Positions 16,661 to 26,121 of a stretch of DNA of 29,472 bases are shown here, in pieces. This DNA comes from UBA1124 sp963933095 (GTDB lineage Bacteria > Pseudomonadota > Gammaproteobacteria > Pseudomonadales > Cellvibrionaceae). The notes below the pieces were generated by a model. It searched no databases. It saw nothing but the letters and a program-made list of their open reading frames with translations, and had not been told where the DNA came from. A program made the position numbers and the translations under genes. The stretch covers positions 1-29,472 of the forward strand of contig CAWVSV010000024.1 in NCBI GenBank assembly GCA_963933095.1. The letters run 5' to 3'. How positions within the stretch are numbered: position 1 is the first letter of the stretch; every line of letters starts with the position of its first letter.

Positions 16661-16747
16661 GTGAACTCCCGTAGATAAGGTCCTACTTTAGCGCTTCGAC
16701 TGCGATAGGTGCAAATTGTTCAGATTTTGTAAAGGTGAATTAGTGTT

Positions 16748-17035
16748 ATGAGTGAAACTCTCCCTCCAAAGATGCAGGCTGAAGACATTATTAGTTGTCC
16801 GGTGGATATCGAGGTGGATGCCGCCGGTCTTAACTGCCCGATGCCTTTGTTGAAGGCTCGGCAGGGTTTAAATAAGCTGCAGTCGGGGCAAACCCTGCGG
16901 CTGCTGGCCACCGATGCTGGCTCTGTGCGCGATGTAAAATCTTTTGCGGAATTATCCGGTAATCAGATACTCTCATTTGCAGAGGCGCAAAGTGAGAGTG
17001 TGACGCTCTATATGTATATTTTACAAAAGGCTTAA
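16748..17035 (+). CDS. TusA/SirA-family sulfur carrier protein
   Basis: A 95-residue protein with the family motif A-A-G-L-N-C-P-M-P (C30 would carry the persulfide), followed by two strands and helices as in TusA. It has a 20-residue N-terminal extension compared with E. coli TusA. The neighbourhood, with a bepA-like protease and perM, matches the Pseudomonas paralogue PA1006, which has been tied to molybdenum cofactor homeostasis rather than tRNA thiolation. Assigning that role here is inference from synteny, so no symbol is given. It is followed by a short frame that imitates the start of perM. Confidence 0.92.
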   Translation: MSETLPPKMQAEDIISCPVDIEVDAAGLNCPMPLLKARQGLNKLQSGQTLRLLATDAGSVRDVKSFAELSGNQILSFAEAQSESVTLYMYILQKA

Positions 17036-17041
17036 TAAATG

Positions 17042-17122
17042 ATGCTGAATACTTTTCGCTTGACTTGTTTTCATCGCGATGGCGATAGTGCGCGTTCTAC
17101 TAACTTAACAAACAAGGTTTAA
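17042..17122 (+). pseudogene. Short frame echoing the start of perM
   Basis: A 26-codon frame starts ATGCTGAAT, identical to the first nine bases of perM 87 bases downstream, and continues T-F where perM has V-F. Counting from AAGG before each start, 23 of 31 bases match without gaps (about 17027-17057 against 17114-17144), including AAGG, TTAA and TTTTC. Its end (A-A-C-A-A-G-G-T-T-TAA) resembles the end of the tusA-like gene (A-A-A-A-G-G-C-T-TAA). This fits a duplicated tusA-perM junction, but the similarity is shorter than at rnhB, so chance cannot be excluded. Confidence 0.5.
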
Positions 17123-17128
17123 CAGCAA

Positions 17129-18217
17129 ATGCTGAATGTTTTTCAAAGCTGGATAGACCGCTATTTTGCTGATGAGGAAGCGGTGCTGTTGGCACTGATA
17201 CTTTCTATCGGTGTGTTGGTCGTGGTGACTATGGGGCAAGTGCTTGCACCCATGATTGCCAGTGTAATAATCGCTTTTTTGATGCAAGGTATGGTGTCCC
17301 GCCTTCGAGTCTGGGGGGCTCCACATATTCTTGCTGTGTCCATTGCTTTTTTAGTTCTAGTAGGGTGTTTAGCTGCCAGTTTGCTGTTGTTGTTGCCAGC
17401 AATTTCTCGCCAGGCAGTCACTTTCTTTACTGAATTGCCGCGGATGTTAACGGAGGGACGAGAGCTGCTGGTATTATTGCCCGAGAAGTATCCCACGCTA
17501 TTTAGCGATCAAAATGTATTACAGATGGTGGACAGTGCCGGTAAAAGTTTGGGTGCTATGGGGCAGACGATATTGACCTTTTCATTGGCGAACTTGGGGG
17601 TGCTGGCTGCGGCGCTAATTTATTTAGTATTGGTGCCTATTCTGGTATTTTTCTTTCTTAAAGATAGCAATTTAATAATGACTTGGCTGGCCGCATTTTT
17701 GCCAAAAAAACGCCCTGTCATGAACCGTATATGGCATGAGATGAACCAACAGATAGCCAATTATGTACGTGGTAAAGTCATAGAGATTATCGTTGTCGCT
17801 AGTGCCAGCTATGTATGTTTTGTCTGCTTGGGTCTCAATTATGCTCTGTTGCTAGCGCTTGCGGTCGGTCTGTCGGTATTGATCCCCTATATCGGCGCCG
17901 CGGTGGTGACTTTTCCTGTGGCGCTCATCGCATTGTTTCAGTGGGGCTGGGGTACAGAATTCTTTTATTTACTGGGTGCCTATGCGGTTATTCAAGCGCT
18001 CGATGGAAATGTGTTAGTGCCGCTGTTGTTTTCTGAAGCGGTTAATTTACACCCAGTGGCTATTATCCTAGCGGTACTGGCTTTTGGTGGTTTATGGGGC
18101 TTCTGGGGAGTGTTTTTTGCTATTCCCCTAGCTACTCTAGTTAAGGCAGTTTTGTATGCTTGGCCCACACTCGACATCGATGTTGCCGATCAAACTGAAG
18201 AAATAGCGGCGCTGTAA
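17129..18217 (+). CDS. perM: PerM/AI-2E family membrane transporter
   Basis: A 362-residue inner-membrane protein of the AI-2E exporter (DUF20) family. Hydrophobic segments lie at about 19-36, 38-52, 65-86, 145-175, 210-250, 258-285 and 300-340. Family landmarks are the P-I-L-V-F-F-F-L-K-D segment after the fourth helix, the amphipathic loop W-H-E-M-N-Q-Q-I-A-N-Y-V-R-G, and the C-terminal L-S-V-L-I-P-Y-I-G-A and D-G-N-V-L-V-P-L-L-F motifs. The transported substrate is unknown; the family name comes from TqsA and does not prove autoinducer export. In E. coli perM is also close to bepA. Confidence 0.92.
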   Translation: MLNVFQSWIDRYFADEEAVLLALILSIGVLVVVTMGQVLAPMIASVIIAFLMQGMVSRLRVWGAPHILAVSIAFLVLVGCLAASLLLLLPAISRQAVTFFTELPRMLTEGRELLVLLPEKYPTLFSDQNVLQMVDSAGKSLGAMGQTILTFSLANLGVLAAALIYLVLVPILVFFFLKDSNLIMTWLAAFLPKKRPVMNRIWHEMNQQIANYVRGKVIEIIVVASASYVCFVCLGLNYALLLALAVGLSVLIPYIGAAVVTFPVALIALFQWGWGTEFFYLLGAYAVIQALDGNVLVPLLFSEAVNLHPVAIILAVLAFGGLWGFWGVFFAIPLATLVKAVLYAWPTLDIDVADQTEEIAAL

Positions 18218-18251
18218 AATACTTGGTATAGCGTATCGACATGAGAATTTT

Positions 18252-21104
18252 ATGAAACGACTTTCGGTTCTTTTAATGGCATTGATAGCCTTGCCGGCTC
18301 TATCGGCTAATGATGTTCAAATAGTGGTGAGTGAAAACGATAGCCGCGAATATCGTTATTTGCAGCTCGATAATAAAATGCAGGTGCTATTGATCTCGGA
18401 TACCAGCGCCGAAAAGTCGGCGGCCGCTTTGGATGTGTATGTTGGTTCCAATCAAAATCCGAAAGATCGCCAAGGTTTGGCGCATTTTCTTGAACATATG
18501 CTGTTTCTGGGGACTGAGCAATACCCTGAAGCGGGTGAATATCAGCAGTTTATAAGCGAACATGGGGGTAGTCACAACGCCTACACTAGCTCCGAACATA
18601 CCAATTATTTCTTCGATGTGGACTCTCGTTATCTAGAAGCGAGCCTCGACCGTTTCGCCCAGTTTTTTGTGGCGCCATTATTAACGGACAAGTATGTCGA
18701 CCGCGAACGCCATGCTGTGGAGTCGGAATATAAATTACGAATTAAAAATGAGTCGCGTCGCCGCAGTGATGTTTACAGCCAGATCGTCAACCCTGAACAC
18801 CCGTTGTCAATGTTTCGCACCGGTAATTTGGAAACCCTTGCGGACCGTAAAGACGACAGTGTGCGCAGTGCGTTGGTGAAATTCTATGACCGTTATTATT
18901 CCGCCAATCTTATGTCATTGGTAGTATTGGGGAGCAGCTCGCTCGATGAATTGGAGGCGATCACAGTTGCGCGCTTTAATAAAATTGTCAACAGCGATGC
19001 GGTGGTTAATAATTCTGTAATTCCTTTGTATGTGGATGGATTTTTACCTGCACGAGTAGTGGTTAAGCCCTTAAAAGAAGAGCGTTTACTCAGGCTGTCC
19101 TTCGCTATACCTTATTCGGCAGGCTATTACCGCCAGAAGCCGCTGCAATATATTGGCAATTTGCTTGGTCATGAAGGTGAGGGCAGTTTGCTGTCATTTC
19201 TTAAAAAATACGGTTGGGCCGAAGGCTTAAGTGCTGGAGGGAGCGACCAAACTCGCTTTGACGGCAGTTTTGATATCAATATTCAGCTGACCGAGCGCGG
19301 CGTAAAAGTGGTAGATCAAATTGTCGCATTGACATTTCATGTGATTGAGAATCTGCAGCGCAAAGGAATAAAAGAATGGCGCTTTGATGAGGAAAAAAAA
19401 CTTGCAGAGATCGCCTTTCGTTTTCAAGAAAAAAGCGGCGCGATGAAAACCGTTAGCGCTTTAGCCAATAGACTGCACAAATATGTCCCTGAGGATGTGT
19501 TACGTGGGGGGTATTTATACGCAGAATTTGACCCTGCAATTATTCGAAAATTTTTGTCCTATTTAGAGCCTAAAAATTTACTGCTGACCTTAACCGCACC
19601 CAATGTTGACACAGATAAAATCAGCCCTTGGTATCAGACGCCTTATAAAGTTAGCGCTATGGCGGCATCAGCCCCATTTATCGTTGAAAAGTATAGTCGT
19701 CAGTTGTTTTTTTCTGGTGAGAATTTGTTTATCCCGCAGCGTTTAACGGTGAAATCGAGCCCCTTGCTTAATGACAATGTTGACCGAGTGAATACCCCGC
19801 CCTCCAAGATAATTGACACGGATGGCTATGAGGTTTGGTTTAAGCAGGGTGAAAAATTTAAAGTGCCACGTGCCAACATCACTCTGCGCTTAAAGTTGCC
19901 TATGGCTGCACAGACGGCTAAAACAGCGGCGATGAATAAGTTGTTCGTGGCCCTAATTAACGATTCCCTGAATGAATTTGCTTACCCTGCTCGGCTTGCT
20001 GGTTTAGATTTTTCAGTGAGCAGTAATAGCCGCGGCATTGATATTAATATCCAAGGCTACAATGACCGTCAGGGATTGTTGTTGACCCGCATAATGGAAA
20101 CTATTCGCAAGGCGCGTTTTGACAGTGCGCGCTTTGATAGTGTTAAAGTTGAGTTGATGCGTAATTGGAAAAATGCTACTAAGGCCTCACCTTATCAACA
20201 GCTGGCTCGCGAGGTGGCGATTATGGTATTTTCGCCTCTCTGGCAGCCGCATATTTTACGCGATGCTCTGGCGTCCGTTAGTTTGGCCGATTTTAATGAG
20301 TTTAATGCTTCTCTGTTAGTGAATGCCAAGGCTGAGGCGCTGTTTTATGGTAATGTTTATCGGCAAGAAGCGGTAAAGCTGGCGGCTTTAATTCATAATC
20401 AAGTGTTGCAAAAAAAGGGTGAAGTCAGTTTGCCTCGGGCCCATGTGGTTAAGTTGGAAGCGGCTGTGGATAAGAAATCAGACGTGCCTTTTCTGCGGGA
20501 GCTGCTGGTAGAGCATAAAGATACCGCTGCGGTGCTCTACGTTCAGGGCTTGGATGATTCTGTTGAAGATAAGGCGAAAATGCTGTTGTTACGGCAGGTG
20601 CTGCACTCGCCATTTTTCAATAGCTTGCGTACCGAAAAGCAATTGGGCTATATCGTGATGGTATCTGGCATGCCGCTGAAAAAATTGCCTGGTAGTATTT
20701 TTATCGTGCAATCGCCGGTTGCTGACGGTGCTCGCCTTATCGAAGAAATTGGCAATTTTGTCGATGACTTTACGTTATCGATGCCCAAAGACCTAACCGT
20801 GCATCAGCAGGCTGTGAGCAACAACTTGCTCCAAGCCCCTAAAAACCTAGGGCAACAATCGTCACGCTACTGGGATAACGTACTTTACAAAAATGCTCAG
20901 TTTGACCGTCACCAACAATTGGCCTATGCCGTCAATAATGTCAGTCCTGCTGAACTAAAAGCTTATTACAAAGCAGTTGTTCAGCCGAGTCGACGCTTGT
21001 GGCTGGTTTCCAAAGCGCTGGAACCGGCTCAGCTTACTGGTATGAAGGCGGTTACGAGTGCCGCCGAATTTAAGCGCGAAGCGGTTGTTTATTCTTACCC
21101 ATAA
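18252..21104 (+). CDS. Pitrilysin-like M16 zinc protease
   Basis: A 950-residue secreted insulinase-family peptidase, close in length to E. coli PtrA (962). A signal peptide ending L-P-A-L-S-A (about residue 19) directs it to the periplasm. The inverted zinc motif is H78-F-L-E-H82 with E159 in A-V-E-S-E-Y-K as third ligand, the same spacing as in pitrilysin. The first catalytic M16 domain, a middle domain and two inactive-type C-terminal domains follow. It probably degrades short periplasmic peptides. The start is 34 bases after perM, so co-transcription is possible. Confidence 0.94.
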   Translation: MKRLSVLLMALIALPALSANDVQIVVSENDSREYRYLQLDNKMQVLLISDTSAEKSAAALDVYVGSNQNPKDRQGLAHFLEHMLFLGTEQYPEAGEYQQFISEHGGSHNAYTSSEHTNYFFDVDSRYLEASLDRFAQFFVAPLLTDKYVDRERHAVESEYKLRIKNESRRRSDVYSQIVNPEHPLSMFRTGNLETLADRKDDSVRSALVKFYDRYYSANLMSLVVLGSSSLDELEAITVARFNKIVNSDAVVNNSVIPLYVDGFLPARVVVKPLKEERLLRLSFAIPYSAGYYRQKPLQYIGNLLGHEGEGSLLSFLKKYGWAEGLSAGGSDQTRFDGSFDINIQLTERGVKVVDQIVALTFHVIENLQRKGIKEWRFDEEKKLAEIAFRFQEKSGAMKTVSALANRLHKYVPEDVLRGGYLYAEFDPAIIRKFLSYLEPKNLLLTLTAPNVDTDKISPWYQTPYKVSAMAASAPFIVEKYSRQLFFSGENLFIPQRLTVKSSPLLNDNVDRVNTPPSKIIDTDGYEVWFKQGEKFKVPRANITLRLKLPMAAQTAKTAAMNKLFVALINDSLNEFAYPARLAGLDFSVSSNSRGIDINIQGYNDRQGLLLTRIMETIRKARFDSARFDSVKVELMRNWKNATKASPYQQLAREVAIMVFSPLWQPHILRDALASVSLADFNEFNASLLVNAKAEALFYGNVYRQEAVKLAALIHNQVLQKKGEVSLPRAHVVKLEAAVDKKSDVPFLRELLVEHKDTAAVLYVQGLDDSVEDKAKMLLLRQVLHSPFFNSLRTEKQLGYIVMVSGMPLKKLPGSIFIVQSPVADGARLIEEIGNFVDDFTLSMPKDLTVHQQAVSNNLLQAPKNLGQQSSRYWDNVLYKNAQFDRHQQLAYAVNNVSPAELKAYYKAVVQPSRRLWLVSKALEPAQLTGMKAVTSAAEFKREAVVYSYP

Positions 21105-21348
21105 CAACGATGAGGTTACTTTAAGTCTCAGTTGAACCACGCGTAATAGCGCATCAGGTGGCATTGTGTGTCGTTTTGTGGCAACATCAGCGCCATTTTT
21201 ACGGTGTTGTCTGATGGTTTAGGGGTCTAAAAGAATTGGCGCGCAGAAGTTTGCGGGCCTCCCTATAGTCGATCAGATACGCACTTTTCAGTTTTACTTT
21301 TTTATATTTATATCAGTGGGCCCATTTGGTCTACGTTAGGAGTGTTTA

Positions 21349-24003
21349 ATGATTGAAGATTATGATGCCCTCGAAACCCAAGAGTGGCTTGACGCGCTGG
21401 CGTCTGTCGTTCGCCATGGTGGTCAAGAGCGCGCCGCTTTTCTTCTCAAACAGCTGTCTGAATCGGCTGCTGGGCACGGTGTCGATCAGCCTTCTGCGAT
21501 CACCACCCCTTATCGCAATACTATTCCTGTGACCCAGGAAGTACCTTATCCTGGCGATTTGTTTTTAGAGCGCAAAATTCGCTCTATTATCCGTTGGAAT
21601 GCTATGGCGATGGTAATGCGCGCCAACAACAATTCCGACGGGCTCGGTGGTCACATCGCCTCGTTTTCTTCGGCTGCAACACTATATGATGTGGCTTTTA
21701 ACCACTTTTTTCGCGGTAACGAAGGCGGCCCAGGCGACCTAATTTATTTTCAGGGCCACTCGGCGCCAGGCATGTATGCGCGCTCTTTTATCGAGGGGCG
21801 ATTTACTGAAGCGCAGATGGATGACTTCCGTCGTGAAGTAGATGGCAAGGGGTTGTCTTCCTACCCGCACCCTTGGTTAATGCCTAATTACTGGCAGTTC
21901 CCGACCGTGTCCATGGGTCTAGGTCCAATTACCTCCATTTATCAAGCGCGCTTTATGCGTTACATGGAAAGCCGTTCCATGATCCCTGCGGGCGACCGCA
22001 AGGTGTGGGCCTTCCTCGGTGATGGTGAATGCGACGAGCCTGAATCACTAGGCGCTATCGCGCTAGCGGGTCGTGAAAATCTTGATAACTTGATTTTCGT
22101 GATCAATTGTAATTTGCAACGTCTAGATGGTCCTGTGCGTGGCAACGGTAAGATCGTGCAAGAGTTGGAAGGTGTTTTCCGCGGCGCCGGCTGGAATGTA
22201 GAAAAAGTTCTTTGGGGTCGCCATTGGGATGCCTTGTTAGAAAAAGATACTAGCGGTCTATTGCAGAAGCGCATGGATGAAGTCGTCGATGGCGAAATGC
22301 AGAACTACAAAGCCAAGGGCGGTGCTTATACTCGTGAGCATTTCTTCGGTAAGTACCCTGAGCTGCTCGAATTGGTGAAAGACCTGACTGACGACGAGAT
22401 CATGTACTTGAATCGCGGCGGCCATGACTCATTTAAGGTGTTTGCAGCCTACGATAAGGCCATGAAAACCAAGGGCCGTCCGACCGTTATTTTGGCGCAG
22501 ACCGTTAAGGGTTACGGTATGGGCACCTCTGGTGAGGCATCTAATGATACTCACTCGATCAAAAAGTTGGGTATGGATGCGCTGAAGAAATTCCGTGATC
22601 GTTTTGGTATTCCTATTTCCGACGAAGACTTAGCCGATGTGCCTTACTATCGTCCGGCCGAAGATAGTCCTGAAATGCAATATATGCGTGAGCGCCGCAA
22701 TACGCTGAACGGTGTGGTACCTACACGCAAGGCCGACTTCGTATCGCTAGAGACGCCTGAGTTGGATGCTTTTAAGGGTCAGCTGAAGAGCTCCGGTACC
22801 CGTGAAATTTCCACTACCATGGCTTTTGTTCGTATTTTGTCGTCATTGGCAAAAGACAAGAAAATTGGCAAAAATGTTGTACCTATCGTGCCGGATGAGG
22901 CGCGCACCTTCGGTATGGAGGGTATGTTCCGCCAGTTGGGTATCTACTCCTCCGAGGGGCAGAAATACACTCCGCAGGACGCGGACCAGATTATGTTCTA
23001 CAAAGAGGACAAGTCTGGCCAGATTCTGGAAGAGGGTATTAATGAAGCTGGCGCTATGTCTTCTTGGATTGCAGCCGCCACCTCTTACAGCAGTCACGAA
23101 ACTCCGATGGTGCCGTTTTATATCTATTACTCGATGTTTGGGCATCAGCGCATCGGCGATCTTGCTTGGTTGGCAGGCGATGCTCAGGCGCGTGGATTTA
23201 TGCTCGGCGGCACTGCGGGTCGCACCACCCTTAACGGCGAAGGTTTACAGCATCAAGATGGCCACTCGTTGGTGCTCGCCAATACTGTGCCCAACTGCCG
23301 CACTTACGATCCGACTTACGCCTATGAGTTAGCGGTAGTAGTGCAGGACGGTTTGCGCCGTATGTACGGCGAAAAAGAGAATTGTTACTACTATATTACC
23401 TTGATGAACGAGAACTACAGCCACCCCGAGATGCCGGAAGGCGTCGAAGCCGGCATTATTAAAGGTATGTATAAGCTAAAGTCGGCCGAGAATGAAAAGG
23501 CTAAGTTACGAGTCAATCTGTTGGGATCAGGTACAATTTTGCGCGAAGTGGAAGCGGCGGCCGAAATCTTGCGCTCTGAGTTCAAAGTTGAGTCCGATGT
23601 TTGGTCGGTGACTTCGGTCAATGAGTTGACTCGTGATGGTCAGGCTGCTGAGCGCTGGAATATGTTGCACCCAGAGGCTGAGCCCCAGCAGCCTTACATT
23701 ACTGGTTTGCTGGCCTCAAATGCTGAGCACCCAACCGTTATTGCTACCGACTACTTGAAAACCTACAGCGAGCAGTTGCGTCCGTATATCGAGGGTGATT
23801 ATAAAGTGCTGGGTACTGAGGGTTTCGGTCGCTCAGACAGCCGCCAGCAGTTGCGTCACTTCTTTGAGGTGAATAGCAAATTTATCGTGGTTGCAACTTT
23901 GAAAGCGCTGGCCGATCAAGGAAAAATCAAGTCTGGCTTGGTGGCTAAGGCGATTAAAGATTTTGGTATCGATCCGGATAAAGCCAATCCGATGACCGTG
24001 TAA
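21349..24003 (+). CDS. aceE: AceE, pyruvate dehydrogenase E1 (homodimeric)
   Basis: Thiamine-diphosphate-dependent pyruvate decarboxylating subunit of the pyruvate dehydrogenase complex. At 884 residues it matches E. coli (887). The cofactor motif runs from G224-D-G-E-C-D-E to N-C-N-L-Q-R-L-D-G-P (253-262). Active-site histidines are seen in G-G-H-I-A-S-F (H102) and Q-G-H-S-A-P-G (H137). An AGGAG lies 7 bases before the ATG. About 244 bases without a gene precede it and probably hold the promoter; no PdhR-like site or regulator is recognised. It forms an operon with aceF, 65 bases downstream. Confidence 0.98.
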   Translation: MIEDYDALETQEWLDALASVVRHGGQERAAFLLKQLSESAAGHGVDQPSAITTPYRNTIPVTQEVPYPGDLFLERKIRSIIRWNAMAMVMRANNNSDGLGGHIASFSSAATLYDVAFNHFFRGNEGGPGDLIYFQGHSAPGMYARSFIEGRFTEAQMDDFRREVDGKGLSSYPHPWLMPNYWQFPTVSMGLGPITSIYQARFMRYMESRSMIPAGDRKVWAFLGDGECDEPESLGAIALAGRENLDNLIFVINCNLQRLDGPVRGNGKIVQELEGVFRGAGWNVEKVLWGRHWDALLEKDTSGLLQKRMDEVVDGEMQNYKAKGGAYTREHFFGKYPELLELVKDLTDDEIMYLNRGGHDSFKVFAAYDKAMKTKGRPTVILAQTVKGYGMGTSGEASNDTHSIKKLGMDALKKFRDRFGIPISDEDLADVPYYRPAEDSPEMQYMRERRNTLNGVVPTRKADFVSLETPELDAFKGQLKSSGTREISTTMAFVRILSSLAKDKKIGKNVVPIVPDEARTFGMEGMFRQLGIYSSEGQKYTPQDADQIMFYKEDKSGQILEEGINEAGAMSSWIAAATSYSSHETPMVPFYIYYSMFGHQRIGDLAWLAGDAQARGFMLGGTAGRTTLNGEGLQHQDGHSLVLANTVPNCRTYDPTYAYELAVVVQDGLRRMYGEKENCYYYITLMNENYSHPEMPEGVEAGIIKGMYKLKSAENEKAKLRVNLLGSGTILREVEAAAEILRSEFKVESDVWSVTSVNELTRDGQAAERWNMLHPEAEPQQPYITGLLASNAEHPTVIATDYLKTYSEQLRPYIEGDYKVLGTEGFGRSDSRQQLRHFFEVNSKFIVVATLKALADQGKIKSGLVAKAIKDFGIDPDKANPMTV

Positions 24004-24016
24004 GACTAAGTAATCG

Positions 24017-24040
24017 GCGCTCGGTAGTGATACCGAGCGC
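24017..24040 (+). promoter_or_regulatory. 10-bp hairpin between aceE and aceF
   Basis: GCGCTCGGTA and TACCGAGCGC form a perfect 10-base stem with loop GTGA. No T-run follows, so it should not terminate efficiently. It may stabilise the aceE transcript end or adjust E1:E2 ratio by partial termination or processing. Confidence 0.7.
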
Positions 24041-24068
24041 ATTTGATTGATTGAATTGAGGAAAAACA

Positions 24069-25958
24069 GTGGCCATTGAAACGATCAAAGTCCCTGATAT
24101 TGGCGGCGCCGAAGGCGTTGAAGTTATTGAATTGTGCGTGACCGTAGGCGATGTCGTAGCGGTTGAAGATTCTATTATCGTAGTTGAAACCGATAAAGCA
24201 TCAATGGATTTGCCGACTCCGGTCGCGGGTAAAATTGTCAGTTTGAAAGTTGCAGAAGGCGATAAGGTTTCCGAAGGCGATTTCATGGTCGAGATTGAAG
24301 TTGAAGGTGCTGTGGCCGTTGAGCCCGCGCCCTTAGCTGAAGCACCTGCTGTCGCTCTGTCTACCGCAGTATCGGCTGATCAGCTGTTTAGCGTTCCCGA
24401 TCTCGGTGGTTCAGAAGGTGTGGAGGTTATCGAAATTTGTGTTGCTATAGGTGATGAGGTTGCCGAGGGTGACTCGTTAATAGTTCTCGAGACCGATAAA
24501 GCTTCGATGGAAATACCGGCTGAAGCTTCGGGCACTGTTTTGAGTGTTGCGGTTTCCGAGGGCGACAAGGTTTCTCCGGGGGATGCAATGGTGACGCTTA
24601 CTGTCGCCGGCGACAATTCTATTGTTGTTCCGGTTATTGCTCCGGTTGCCGCTTCACCTTTGGTGGCCTCCTCTGGCGTTGAAGAGCCATTACTGCTTCC
24701 CGATTTGGGGGGGGCTGAAAATGTTGAGATCATTGAGATCTGTGTAGCTGTTGGCGACGATATAGACGAAGGTGCCTCTGTTATTGTACTGGAGACAGAT
24801 AAAGCCTCTATGGAAATTCCTGCTCCTAAGGCTGGGAAAATCATTGGCTTATCGGTAAAAGAGGGCGACAAGGTTTCTGCGGGCGATGCCATTGGTGTTA
24901 TTTTGACAGTAGGTGCTGCAGCGCCAGTAGCTGCTCCTACTTCAGCTCCTGTTCCCGCCACCGTCGCATCGATTCCAGTGCCGGATAAACCGGTAACTTC
25001 TAAGGCCCAGTCTGCAGCGCCCGTTGCAGATGATACTGCTAGTAGCAATGTTTATGCCGGCCCTGCTGTGCGCAAACTGGCGCGCCAGATGGGTGTTACG
25101 CTCAGTAAAGTTAAAGGCTCGGGTCCGCGCGGCCGTTTGAATAAAGATGACGTGCGATCTTATGTAAAGCAGATAGTGCAGCAAGTTGAAAAGGGCATCT
25201 CCACTGCAGTCTCTGGGGGAACAGGTATCCCTCCTATTCCAGCGGTTGATTTTAGCAAGTTTGGCGATATTGAGCTGGTGAAGCGAAGCAAAGTTCAGAA
25301 ACTCACCGCTGACAATATGGTTCGGAATTGGTTGAACGTGCCGCATGTCACTCAGTGGGACGATGCCGATATCACTGAGCTTGAAGCATTCCGTAAAGGG
25401 CTCAAGCCTGAAGCTGAAAAACGTGGTTCCAAACTGACTCCGTTGCCATTTCTGTTGAAGGCGTGTGCTGCTGCATTGCGCGCTGAAGATAGTTTTAATG
25501 TTTCTCTGCACGCCGATGGTGAGCATATCGTTAAAAAAGATTATGTGCATATCGGTGTTGCTGTGGACTCTCCTGTCGGGTTAGTGGTGCCAGTTATCCG
25601 CGACGTCGACAAGAAAGGCCTATGGGAGCTAGCTGACGAGTTTACGGCTATTGTCGCCAAGGCGCGTGCAGGTAAACTATTGCCAAAAGATATGCAAGGT
25701 GGCTGTTTTACTATCTCAAGTCTTGGGGCCATGGGTGGCAATGGTTTTACGCCTATTGTTAATGCGCCAGAAGTGGCTATTTTAGGTGTATCTAAAGCTC
25801 AAATGAAGCCTGTTTGGAATGGCAAAGACTTTGATCCGCGCAATATGTTGCCGCTCTCGTTGTCTTATGATCATCGCGCAGTTAATGGTGCCGATGCAGG
25901 TCGTTTCTTTACCTACCTGACTGCGGTGCTTAGCGATGTGCGTCGCCTGCTGCTGTAG
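24069..25958 (+). CDS. aceF: AceF, pyruvate dehydrogenase E2 with three lipoyl domains
   Basis: Dihydrolipoyl acetyltransferase core of the pyruvate dehydrogenase complex, 629 residues, close to E. coli (630). Three lipoyl domains lie at about 2-79, 105-180 and 207-282, with lipoylated lysines K43, K144 and K245 in E-T-D-K-A-S-M. Ala/Pro-rich linkers separate them. The E1/E3-binding domain is at about 329-366 (G-P-A-V-R-K-L-A-R). The acetyltransferase domain ends with S-Y-D-H-R-A-V-N-G, where H602 is catalytic. The start is GTG 24069 with GAGGAAAAAC upstream. No E3 (lpd) gene follows, so E3 must be encoded elsewhere. Confidence 0.98.
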   Translation: MAIETIKVPDIGGAEGVEVIELCVTVGDVVAVEDSIIVVETDKASMDLPTPVAGKIVSLKVAEGDKVSEGDFMVEIEVEGAVAVEPAPLAEAPAVALSTAVSADQLFSVPDLGGSEGVEVIEICVAIGDEVAEGDSLIVLETDKASMEIPAEASGTVLSVAVSEGDKVSPGDAMVTLTVAGDNSIVVPVIAPVAASPLVASSGVEEPLLLPDLGGAENVEIIEICVAVGDDIDEGASVIVLETDKASMEIPAPKAGKIIGLSVKEGDKVSAGDAIGVILTVGAAAPVAAPTSAPVPATVASIPVPDKPVTSKAQSAAPVADDTASSNVYAGPAVRKLARQMGVTLSKVKGSGPRGRLNKDDVRSYVKQIVQQVEKGISTAVSGGTGIPPIPAVDFSKFGDIELVKRSKVQKLTADNMVRNWLNVPHVTQWDDADITELEAFRKGLKPEAEKRGSKLTPLPFLLKACAAALRAEDSFNVSLHADGEHIVKKDYVHIGVAVDSPVGLVVPVIRDVDKKGLWELADEFTAIVAKARAGKLLPKDMQGGCFTISSLGAMGGNGFTPIVNAPEVAILGVSKAQMKPVWNGKDFDPRNMLPLSLSYDHRAVNGADAGRFFTYLTAVLSDVRRLLL

Positions 25959-25972
25959 CGGGTAAGCACGGT

Positions 25973-26007
25973 AAAAAAGGGTTGGCATCATTATCAGCCC
26001 TTTTTTA
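25973..26007 (+). terminator. Rho-independent terminator after aceF
   Basis: AAAAAAGGGTTG pairs with CAGCCCTTTTTT across a short loop, ending in a T-run, 15 bases after the aceF stop. It closes the aceEF operon. Confidence 0.92.
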
Positions 26008-26019
26008 TTCACACAGTAT

Positions 26020-26048
26020 TTGGTGGTTGTAGAAATAGGTGCTAGAAT
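26020..26048 (+). promoter_or_regulatory. Candidate promoter of the cold-shock gene
   Basis: TAGAAT at 26043-26048 is a good -10 box, with TTGGTG at 26020-26025 as a weak -35 box and a 17-base spacer. Transcription from here would give a leader of about 175 bases, consistent with the long untranslated leaders of cold-shock mRNAs. Confidence 0.35.
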
Positions 26049-26079
26049 GCCTCAGTACGCTTTAGAAACGGTGTACAAA

Positions 26080-26121
26080 TGATCAGCTTTGAATGCCTGG
26101 TGATCAGCTTAGAATACTTGG
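26080..26121. repeat. Two tandem 21-base repeats upstream of the csp gene
   Basis: 26080-26100 and 26101-26121 match at 18 of 21 positions and each begins with the palindrome TGATCA. The 21-base period equals two DNA turns, so any protein bound to the copies would lie on one face. If the candidate promoter upstream is right, the repeat lies in the mRNA leader instead. Confidence 0.75.

Noticed and set aside
22802..23332. 176-codon plus-strand frame inside aceE.
   Set aside because: It overlaps the well-conserved core of aceE in another frame and has a Cys/Arg/Leu-rich composition typical of shadow frames.
24380..25048. 222-codon minus-strand frame inside aceF, with apparent internal repeats.
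   Set aside because: It is the antisense of the repeated lipoyl domains, which explains both its length and its repeats.
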